Shown here one piece after another: positions 1 through 5,032 of a stretch of DNA of 6,174 nt. The notes under the pieces were generated by a model, which searched no databases, was not told the origin of the DNA, and worked only from the letters and a program-made list of their open reading frames with translations. Source of the stretch: Trebonia sp. (lineage in GTDB: Bacteria > Actinomycetota > Actinomycetes > Streptosporangiales > Streptosporangiaceae); NCBI GenBank assembly GCA_030038035.1, contig JASHPP010000781.1, forward strand, positions 1-6,174. Reading direction: 5' to 3'. The position numbers and the translations under genes were made by a program. The first letter of the stretch is position 1; each line of letters starts with the position of its first letter.

Positions 1-2
1 CC

Positions 3-656
3 CCCGGCGCCGGCGCCGGGCTGCCGGTCCGGCAGCCCGGCGGTCACGGCCTGCACCCCGGCGGCGGTGCCGCGTTCGGCGGCGACATCGGCACATCGGA
101 CTTCGGCGCCGGGTCCGACTTCGGTACCGGCCGGATGCCCGCGTTCGGCGGCGACGGCGGCGCGGCGAGCACAGGGCCGCTGTCCATCCGGGGCGCGGCG
201 GGCGGCGCCACGGCCGGGAGCGCCGCAGGGACCGGCGGCAGCAGCATTGCCGGCTCGGACGGCAGCCAGGTGACGATCCCGCCCGCCGTCAGCCCGCCGC
301 AAGACCAGCGACTGCCTATCTTCGACTCGCTTGAGTCGGACTGGTTCCGGCGCAGCGGCAAGTCGCTCAGCTCGAGCGCGGAGTCGGACACCGTGGACAC
401 CTGGACTTCCCCGGCGGACGAGGGCTGGCGCGCGGCACGCGTGGTCGCCTCGCCCGCGGCGGGTGAGACCACCAACGCCGGGCTGCCGAAGCGCGTTCCG
501 CGGGCTAACCTCGTGCCCGGATCGGTTGGTGCGGGCGAGGACAGTGACGTGGAGCCGCCAGCCCGGTCCGCGGAGACCATCCGCACCCGCATGGCGAGCT
601 TCCAGCGTGGCGTGCGCGAGGCGCGTGCGGCCGCACCCCAGATCGAGGAGCCATAG
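3..656 (+). CDS. cvnA: Conservon sensor histidine kinase, C-terminal end only (5' partial)
   Basis: The first complete codon is at 3 and the frame stays open to TAG at 654-656, giving 217 residues. The N-terminal sensor, membrane and kinase/ATPase domains lie outside the window. What remains is a Gly/Ala/Ser-rich low-complexity linker (about residues 1-100), then the conserved tail of actinobacterial conservon kinases: IFDSLESDWFR from residue 106, WTSPADEGWRAA from 134, AGLPKRVPRANLVPGS from 159 and a final amphipathic stretch (RSAETIRTRMASFQRGVREAR) from 188. From family knowledge, CvnA proteins are membrane sensors with histidine-kinase-like ATPase domains that associate with CvnB, CvnC and CvnD rather than with a classical response regulator. 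The tail and the following Roadblock-DUF742-GTPase gene order make the assignment firm. Sensor type and kinase competence cannot be judged from this piece. Confidence 0.9.
   Translation, partial: PGAGAGLPVRQPGGHGLHPGGGAAFGGDIGTSDFGAGSDFGTGRMPAFGGDGGAASTGPLSIRGAAGGATAGSAAGTGGSSIAGSDGSQVTIPPAVSPPQDQRLPIFDSLESDWFRRSGKSLSSSAESDTVDTWTSPADEGWRAARVVASPAAGETTNAGLPKRVPRANLVPGSVGAGEDSDVEPPARSAETIRTRMASFQRGVREARAAAPQIEEP
14..42. repeat. Perfect 14-bp inverted repeat inside the cvnA linker
   Basis: Arms 14-27 (CGCCGGGCTGCCGG) and 29-42 are exact reverse complements around the single base T28. In RNA this could form a very stable hairpin of about 12 bp with a 5-nt loop. It lies within coding sequence for the low-complexity linker (encoding GAGLPVRQPGG), so it may simply reflect G+C-rich codons. 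Confidence 0.85.
70..155 (+). repeat. In-frame short repeats in the cvnA Gly-rich linker
   Basis: A 17-nt exact direct repeat (CCGCGTTCGGCGGCGAC) occurs at 70-86 and 139-155. The copies are 69 nt apart, exactly 23 codons, and each encodes AFGGD. Between them an 18-nt unit occurs twice in tandem (99-116 and 117-134), encoding DFGAGS then DFGTGR. The repeats keep frame, which suggests expansion of a flexible Gly/Asp/Phe linker between the kinase domain and the conserved C-terminal tail. Confidence 0.8.
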
Positions 657-675
657 GACGCATGAGACCCACGGA

Positions 676-681
676 TAGAAT
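676..681 (+). promoter_or_regulatory. Possible -10 element (TAGAAT) ahead of cvnB
   Basis: TAGAAT matches the sigma-70-type consensus TATAAT at 5 of 6 positions and sits in the only A/T-rich patch of the cvnA-cvnB gap (657-732). Transcription would begin near 688, just before the AGGAGG at 694-699. No convincing -35 hexamer lies 16-19 nt upstream, so this would have to be an activator-dependent or weak internal promoter. It may also be chance. Confidence 0.25.
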
Positions 682-693
682 TCTCGGAACACG

Positions 694-736
694 AGGAGGA
701 GCCTGTATGAGCGGGCGAGGAGAGGAGCGAGCGTGA
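694..736 (+). other. SD-led 9-codon mini-ORF overlapping the cvnB start
   Basis: A perfect AGGAGG (694-699) stands 7 nt before ATG at 707. The frame reads MSGRGEERA and stops at TGA 734-736, which overlaps the cvnB start codon GTG (733-735) as GTGA. The cvnB Shine-Dalgarno lies inside this mini-ORF. The same frame also has an upstream ATG at 662 without a good SD. The arrangement could couple cvnB translation to that of the short leader. Whether it is translated is inference, and any start codon followed by A creates such an overlap by chance. Confidence 0.4.
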
Positions 737-1170
737 GCACGCCAGGACGCCCGGTCCAGGACCTCAGCTGGCTGATCACCAACTTCGTGGAGCGGGTCCC
801 AGACGTGGCACACGCGGTCGTGGTGTCCTCCGACGGGCTGCCGCTCGCGTTCTCCGCGGGGTTCCCGCAGGAGCGTGCTGACCAGCTCGCCGCGGTCACA
901 TCGGGCCTCACTAGCCTGACCCAAGGCGCTTCCCGGGTCTTCGAAGGCGGCGCGGTCGTGCAGACCGTGGTGGAGATGCAGCGCGGCGTGCTGGTCATCA
1001 TGGCGATAAGCAATGGTGCCAGCCTTGCCGTGCTCGCGGCTTCCACCTGCGATCTCGGGCTGGTCGCATACGAGATGACCCTCCTGGTCGAGCGCGCGGG
1101 CCGGGTGCTCACCCCGGCCGCCCGCGGCGGCGTCATGCAAGGTGCTATGCCGGGAGATGGAAGACGATGA
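733..1170 (+). CDS. cvnB: Roadblock/LC7-domain conservon protein
   Basis: This 145-aa protein resembles the Roadblock/LC7 family of small dimeric adaptors that regulate Ras-like GTPases (MglB-type in bacteria). One domain fills residues 9-125: the helix DLSWLITNFVERVPDVAHAV, the strand-turn VVSSDGLPLAF (30-40), the helix around 48-66, strands with VVQTVVEMQRGVLVIMAI (76-92), and the last helix LVAYEMTLLVERAG. No signal peptide or membrane segment is seen, so it should be cytosolic or bound to the complex. GTG at 733 is the only usable start in frame, because TAG at 676 closes the frame upstream. It has a purine-rich SD, GAGGAG (722-727), 5 nt before it. Within the conservon CvnB is expected to bridge the kinase and the CvnD GTPase. 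The gene ends in tandem stops (TGATGA, 1168-1173). Confidence 0.92.
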   Translation: MSTPGRPVQDLSWLITNFVERVPDVAHAVVVSSDGLPLAFSAGFPQERADQLAAVTSGLTSLTQGASRVFEGGAVVQTVVEMQRGVLVIMAISNGASLAVLAASTCDLGLVAYEMTLLVERAGRVLTPAARGGVMQGAMPGDGRR

Positions 1171-1188
1171 TGAGCGCGGGAGGAACAG

Positions 1189-1671
1189 GTGTCGGGTCCC
1201 GGCCGCGGCGATGACCGCGGCGGCCCGTCCGCCTGGCAGGGGCCTGGGCGGGCAGGGCCGTGGGACGAACCGCCGCCGCCACAGCGGCAGCCATACCCTC
1301 CGGCACAGCAGTTCCCTGCCGATGAGGAGAACAGCTCCACGCGGCTGGTCCGGCCGTACACGGTTACCGGTGGCCGAACCCAGCCGAGGTATAAGCTCGC
1401 GCTCGAGGCCTTGGTCACCGCGACTGTGTACGAACCGCGCGACCTGTCCGTGCTCGCGCCCGAGTGCCAGGCGATCTTGCAGTTCTGCCTGGACTGGCGG
1501 TCCGTCGCCGAGATCTCCGCGGTGCTGCGGCTGCCGCTCGGCGTGGCGCGGATCCTGGTCGCCGACATGAGCGCGGACGGCCTCGTGCGCATTCACCAGC
1601 GTGACGATTCGGAAGGCCGCCCCGACCTTCATTTGCTCGAAAGGGTGCTTAGTGGACTCCGTAAGATCTAG
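1189..1671 (+). CDS. cvnC: DUF742-family conservon protein
   Basis: This is a 160-aa protein. Residues 1-50 are Gly/Pro/Gln-rich and probably disordered. The DUF742 domain follows, with the hallmark RLVRPYTVTGGRT (52-64), PRYKLALEALVTA (66-78) and a helix-turn-helix-like segment around 104-135 (SVAEISAVLRLPLGVARILV). It ends in RPDLHLLERVLSGLRKI. DUF742 proteins are the third member of actinobacterial conservons and are thought to act as adaptors in the CvnA-D complex. The winged-helix look hints at DNA or protein contact, but no biochemical activity is assured. GTG at 1189 is preceded by GGGAGG (1178-1183) with a 5-nt spacer. It is in the same frame as cvnB, 18 nt beyond that gene's stop, and no earlier start is possible after the tandem TGA codons. 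The 3' end overlaps cvnD by 20 nt, implying coupled translation. Confidence 0.92.
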   Translation: MSGPGRGDDRGGPSAWQGPGRAGPWDEPPPPQRQPYPPAQQFPADEENSSTRLVRPYTVTGGRTQPRYKLALEALVTATVYEPRDLSVLAPECQAILQFCLDWRSVAEISAVLRLPLGVARILVADMSADGLVRIHQRDDSEGRPDLHLLERVLSGLRKI

Positions 1672-2260
1672 CGTCGCCCGGCCGCACGGCGGCGGTGACG
1701 CTTCGGCGATGACGTCGGTGAAGATCGTCGTCGCGGGGGGCTTCGGCGTGGGCAAGACGACCTTCGTCGGCTCGGTGTCGGAGATCACCCCGCTGACCAC
1801 CGAGGCGGTCATGACCGTCGCGAGTACCGATGTCGACGACCTGTCGCATGTCCCTGACAAGAACACCACCACGGTCGCCATGGACTTCGGGCGTATCACG
1901 CTGGAGAAGGACCTGGTGCTGTACATGTTCGGCACTCCCGGACAGCACAGGTTCTGGTTCATGTGGGACGACCTGATCCAGGGCGCCATCGGCGCGGTCG
2001 TGCTCGTCGACACCCGGCGGCTGGCCGACTCATTCCCCGCGGTCGACTACTTCGAGGCGAGCGGGCTGCCGTTCGTGATCGGCATCAACGGCTTCCACGG
2101 GCAGTTCCCGCACCGCTCGAACGACGTGCGCGAGGCGCTCGCGATCCCGTCGACCGTGCCGGTCATCCCGTGCGACGCGCGCAACCGCGAGTCGACCAAG
2201 GCGACCCTGGTCACGCTCGTCGAGCACGCGATGTCGATGCAGGCGGCCGGGAGGTACTAA
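1652..2260 (+). CDS. cvnD: Conservon small GTPase (Ras-like ATP/GTP-binding protein)
   Basis: This 202-aa P-loop GTPase is the switch protein of the conservon. Seen motifs: Walker A/G1 GGFGVGKT (29-36), a probable switch I region with TTTVAMDFG (72-80), G3 GTPGQHRFWFMW (94-105), the conserved block GAIGAVVLVDTRRLAD (111-126), and the G4 position NGFH (146-149). The last normally reads N-x-F-D in this family, so the base-recognising Asp is His here. CDARNRESTK (174-183) is the usual G5-side segment. From family knowledge, CvnD proteins bind and hydrolyse GTP and sit at the membrane through their Cvn partners. GTG at 1652 is chosen because GAAAGGG (1639-1645) lies 6 nt before it and the short N-terminal extension fits the family. 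An ATG at 1601 in the same frame would lie deep inside cvnC without a good SD. The gene is last in the conserved cvnABCD order. Confidence 0.92.
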   Translation: MDSVRSSVARPHGGGDASAMTSVKIVVAGGFGVGKTTFVGSVSEITPLTTEAVMTVASTDVDDLSHVPDKNTTTVAMDFGRITLEKDLVLYMFGTPGQHRFWFMWDDLIQGAIGAVVLVDTRRLADSFPAVDYFEASGLPFVIGINGFHGQFPHRSNDVREALAIPSTVPVIPCDARNRESTKATLVTLVEHAMSMQAAGRY

Positions 2261-2271
2261 CCGGCACAAAC

Positions 2272-2286
2272 CCAGGGCGTCTCTGG
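2272..2286 (+). terminator. Small hairpin just after cvnD (weak)
   Basis: Starting 12 nt beyond the cvnD stop, CCAGGG (2272-2277) can pair with CTCTGG (2281-2286), with one G-U pair and a 3-nt loop. An alternative outer pairing is CCCAG (2271-2275) with CTGGG (2295-2299). No T-tract follows, so it is a poor intrinsic terminator. It could attenuate read-through into the ThDP gene or mean nothing. Confidence 0.2.
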
Positions 2287-2312
2287 TCACCGGGCTGGGC
2301 AGTCGGCACAAT
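2284..2312 (+). promoter_or_regulatory. Possible sigma-70-type promoter for the ThDP enzyme gene
   Basis: TGGTCA (2284-2289, 4/6 to TTGACA) and CACAAT (2307-2312, 4/6 to TATAAT) are separated by 17 nt. Transcription would begin near 2319, leaving a leader of about 30 nt that contains the SD GGAGG at 2335-2339. An 8-bp direct repeat, CGGCACAA, lies at 2262-2269 and 2304-2311. The two copies are 42 bp apart and the second overlaps the -10 element. This would make the enzyme gene at least partly independent of the conservon, but the match is modest. Confidence 0.3.
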
Positions 2313-2348
2313 GATGGGGTACCCGACCCTTACCGGAGGCCCCGCACC

Positions 2349-4124
2349 GTGACCGAGCGCTATTACACGACGAGCACCGCGTTCCTTGAGGCACTCGCCG
2401 AGGCGGGCGTGAAGTACATCTTCGCGAACCTGGGCAGTGACCACCCTGGCTTGATCGAGGCGCTCGCCCAGGCCAAGGCCGAAGGCCGCGACCAGGAACT
2501 GCCGCAGCTCATCGTCTGCCCGCACGAGACGGTCGCGCTCAGCGCGGCGCACGCCTACGCCGCGGTCAGCCGCATGCCGCAGGCGGTGATCGTCCACGTG
2601 GACGCGGGGACGCAGAATCTTGGCGGCGCGATAGGCAACGTGATGCGCGGCCGGGTGCCGGTGCTGGTGTTCGCGGGCGCTGCCCCGTACACGATGCAGA
2701 ACGAGCTGCCCGGGGGCCGCAACGAGTTCATCCACTGGATCCAGGACGTCCACGACCAGCGCGGCATCATGCGCGCCTACACCAAGTACGACAACGAGAT
2801 CCGCTCCGGCAGGAACGTCAAGCAGCTCGTGCACCGCGCGCTGCAGATCGCCGCGAGCGAGCCGGCCGGGCCGGTCTACCTCGTCGGCCCGCGCGAGGTC
2901 ATGGAGGAGCAGCTCGAGCCGCACGCGGCAGACCCCGCCGCATACCGCCCCGTCGAGCCGGCCGCCCTCACCGCCGAGGTGGCCGGCGAGATCGCCGCCG
3001 CCCTGGCCGGGGCCAGGCACCCGCTCATCATCACCGGCCACCTGGGCCGCGACCCCGAAGCGGTGCCCAAGCTCGTCGACCTCGCCGGCCTGCTCGCGAT
3101 CCCCGTCATCGAGTCGGCCGCGTTCCGGCTGAACTTCCCCGCCGACCACCCGATGCACCGCGGCTGGCAGTTCACCACCCGCGAGCAGACTCCGCTGCTC
3201 GCCGAGGCGGACGTGATCCTCGTCGTGGACAGCGACATACCGTACATCTTCTCGAACAACCGGCCATCCCCTGACGCGTCGATCTACGTGGTCGACATCG
3301 ACCCGCTCAAGTACGGCATGTCGCTGTGGCACGTCCCGGCACGGCGTTCCGCCGCCGCCAACGCGAAGGTGGCCCTTGAGCAGATAGCTGTGTCCGTTCG
3401 GGAGCATGGTTTTGACCGTGATCTCGTGGCGGCGCGGCGGGCGGACGTGACAGCGGCGCACGACGCGCAGCGCGCGGCCTGGGACGCCCTGGAGCGGCAC
3501 GACGGCACGGTGATCACGCCGCAGTACCTGACCGCGTGCGTGCGCGACCTGCTGGCGGGCGAGGACCCGCTGTTCCTCACCGAGGCGGTCACGAACTTCC
3601 AGGTGGTCGCCGAGCACCTGCGCCTGTCCAAGCCGGGATCCCTGATCGGGTCCGGCGGCGGTTCCCTGGGGTGGTCGGGCGGCGGGGCCGTAGGGGCCAA
3701 GCTCGCTGCTCCCGAACGAACCGTGGTTTCTCTCGTCGGCGACGGCACTTTCCTGTTCAGCGTGCCGTCGTCGGCGCACTGGGTCGCCCGCAGGTACGGG
3801 ACGCCGACGCTGACGGTGATCTACGACAACCGGGGCTGGAAGGCGCCCAAGCAGTCCACGCTCGGGGTGCACCCGTCGGGCGCGGCGTCGGCGTCCGACG
3901 ACTTCCACGTCTCGTTCGAGCCCGAAGCCGACCTGCCCGGCGTGGCCGCGGCGGCCGGCGGCGCGTTCGCCGCCACGGTGACCGACCCCGCCGAACTGCC
4001 CTCGGTGCTGAAGGAGGCGCTCGACGCCGTCCACGGCGGCCGCTCGGCCGTGGTCGCCGTGCACATCCCGCTCGCCCAGGGCGCAGGCGGCCCCGCCGTC
4101 GCCGCGATCGGCAACACCGGCTGA
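2349..4124 (+). CDS. Thiamine-diphosphate-dependent enzyme, acetolactate synthase-like, substrate unknown
   Basis: This 591-aa protein has the three-domain layout of the acetolactate synthase/benzoylformate decarboxylase group. The PYR domain (about 1-190) has GSDHPG (29-34) and the activating Glu E60 in CPHETVAL. The central Rossmann-like domain (about 205-325) has HPLIITG and YVVDIDPLKYG. The PP domain (about 390-575) carries the ThDP/Mg motif GDG (464-466) followed by DNRGW (493-497). D465, N494 and the G496 carbonyl are the expected metal ligands. The first Asn of the usual NN pair is Asp (D493). The length is normal for the family, and no signal peptide or membrane segment is seen, so it should be a soluble cytosolic enzyme. 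GTG at 2349 is supported by GGAGG (2335-2339) 9 nt upstream. Such enzymes decarboxylate 2-oxo acids and may ligate the product to a second carbonyl. No neighbour (no ilvN, ilvC or aldehyde dehydrogenase) points to a substrate, so annotating it as IlvB would be unsafe. It follows cvnD by 88 nt and converges with rmlD. Confidence 0.88.
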   Translation: MTERYYTTSTAFLEALAEAGVKYIFANLGSDHPGLIEALAQAKAEGRDQELPQLIVCPHETVALSAAHAYAAVSRMPQAVIVHVDAGTQNLGGAIGNVMRGRVPVLVFAGAAPYTMQNELPGGRNEFIHWIQDVHDQRGIMRAYTKYDNEIRSGRNVKQLVHRALQIAASEPAGPVYLVGPREVMEEQLEPHAADPAAYRPVEPAALTAEVAGEIAAALAGARHPLIITGHLGRDPEAVPKLVDLAGLLAIPVIESAAFRLNFPADHPMHRGWQFTTREQTPLLAEADVILVVDSDIPYIFSNNRPSPDASIYVVDIDPLKYGMSLWHVPARRSAAANAKVALEQIAVSVREHGFDRDLVAARRADVTAAHDAQRAAWDALERHDGTVITPQYLTACVRDLLAGEDPLFLTEAVTNFQVVAEHLRLSKPGSLIGSGGGSLGWSGGGAVGAKLAAPERTVVSLVGDGTFLFSVPSSAHWVARRYGTPTLTVIYDNRGWKAPKQSTLGVHPSGAASASDDFHVSFEPEADLPGVAAAAGGAFAATVTDPAELPSVLKEALDAVHGGRSAVVAVHIPLAQGAGGPAVAAIGNTG

Positions 4125-4133
4125 CCCGGGGCG

Positions 4134-4170
4134 CGGTGCGGGCGGCAAGCGGGGGAGCAGGGCCGCACCG
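4134..4170. terminator. Inverted repeat between convergent genes, possible bidirectional terminator
   Basis: CGGTGCGG (4134-4141) and CCGCACCG (4163-4170) form a perfect 8-bp inverted repeat with a 21-nt loop, filling the 47-nt gap between the ThDP gene stop (4124) and the rmlD stop (4172). The dyad has no T-tract, as is common for G+C-rich actinomycete terminators, and would work on both strands. Position favours a terminator; the long loop weakens it. Confidence 0.45.
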
Positions 4171-4171
4171 G

Positions 4172-5032
4172 TCAGCGCGCGCACATCGCGGGGAACGCCC
4201 GGTCAAGCGCGTCCCGCCAGTTCCCGATCGGGCTGATGCCGGCGGCCGCCCACGCCTCGTGGCCGAGAACGCTGTAAGCCGGCCGCGGCGCCGGGCGCGG
4301 GTAGGCGGCGCTTGAGGTGGGCGACACCAGCGCCGGGTCCGCGCCAGCCAGCGCGTAGACCTCGCGGGCCAGCCCGAACCACGTGACCTCACCCGAGCTC
4401 GTCGCGTGGTAGATCCCGGCGCGGGCGCGGGCGGTGACCAGGGCGCGGATCTGGGCGGCCAGGTCGGCGGTCCAGGTGGGCTGGCCGCGCTGGTCGTCGA
4501 CGACGCTGACGGGGCTGGCCGCGCGGGCGCGGCTGAGCATGGTGGCGACAAAGCTTGCCCCGTGGGCGCCGTACAGCCAGGCCGTCCGCACCACGTAACC
4601 GTCATCGGGGAGCGCGGCGAGCACGGCACGCTCGCCGGCCAGCTTGCTGCGGCCGTAGGCGGTGCGCGGCGCCGCCGGGTGACTCTCCCCGTACGGCCGG
4701 CGGGCGGCGCCGTCGAAGACGTAATCCGTGGACAGCTGGACCAGGGTGATCTGCCGGCTGGCGCACGCGGCGGCCAGCCGCGCGACCGCGCGGCCGTTGA
4801 CCTCGAGCGCCGCGTCCTCGTGCGCTTCTGCGTCGTCGACCGCGGTCCAGGCGGCGCAGTTGACGACGACGTCGGGCCGGTGCCTGTCCAGCGCCGCCGG
4901 GACCGCCACCGGGTCGGTGATCTCCAGGCCGGCCCGGTCCAGGGCGGTGACGTGCTCGCCCTCGCTCGCCAGCAGGGACGTCAGGTCGCGGCCCAGCATC
5001 CCCGCCGCGCCGGTGACCAGCCAGCGGGTCAC
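4172..5032 (-). CDS. rmlD: dTDP-4-dehydrorhamnose reductase
   Basis: This 286-aa short-chain dehydrogenase catalyses the last step of dTDP-L-rhamnose synthesis: NAD(P)H-dependent reduction of dTDP-4-dehydro-L-rhamnose at C4, in the cytosol. Seen features: the N-terminal nucleotide-binding motif VTGAAGMLG (6-14), NCAAWTAVDDAE (58-69), LSTDYVFDG (100-108), the catalytic Tyr/Lys pair Y126-x3-K130 in AYGRSKLAGE, RTAWLYG (149-155), DDQRGQPT (179-186) and RPAYSVL (250-256). All are typical of RmlD, and the length is usual. The GTG start at 5032-5030 overlaps the rmlB stop as GTGA (4-nt overlap). No good SD precedes it, so translation is probably coupled to rmlB. The frame is open far upstream on this strand, but those codons are a shadow of rmlB. 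The gene ends 47 nt from the convergent ThDP gene. Confidence 0.95.
   Translation of the reverse strand: MTRWLVTGAAGMLGRDLTSLLASEGEHVTALDRAGLEITDPVAVPAALDRHRPDVVVNCAAWTAVDDAEAHEDAALEVNGRAVARLAAACASRQITLVQLSTDYVFDGAARRPYGESHPAAPRTAYGRSKLAGERAVLAALPDDGYVVRTAWLYGAHGASFVATMLSRARAASPVSVVDDQRGQPTWTADLAAQIRALVTARARAGIYHATSSGEVTWFGLAREVYALAGADPALVSPTSSAAYPRPAPRPAYSVLGHEAWAAAGISPIGNWRDALDRAFPAMCAR

Noticed and set aside
1601..1651. Longer cvnD start at ATG 1601
   Set aside because: It would overlap cvnC by 71 nt with no good SD. GTG at 1652 has GAAAGGG at 6 nt and fits the family length.
505..2013. 502-codon minus-strand frame antisense to the conservon genes
   Set aside because: It crosses four well-recognised plus-strand genes and shows no family motif, so it is a high-G+C shadow.
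2311..2352. 13-residue ORF (MMGYPTLTGGPAP) ending in GTGA over the ThDP gene start
   Set aside because: No SD precedes its ATG, which also overlaps the proposed -10. A start codon followed by A gives this overlap by chance.
2349..4124. Annotating the ThDP enzyme as biosynthetic acetolactate synthase IlvB
   Set aside because: No regulatory subunit or branched-chain amino acid gene is adjacent and the cofactor motif differs (DN for NN), so the sequence supports only the broad family.
2211..4184. 657-codon open frame on the minus strand across the ThDP enzyme gene
   Set aside because: It is a composition shadow: rich in Arg, Gly, Val and His with no recognisable domain, and fully antisense to a gene with conserved catalytic motifs.
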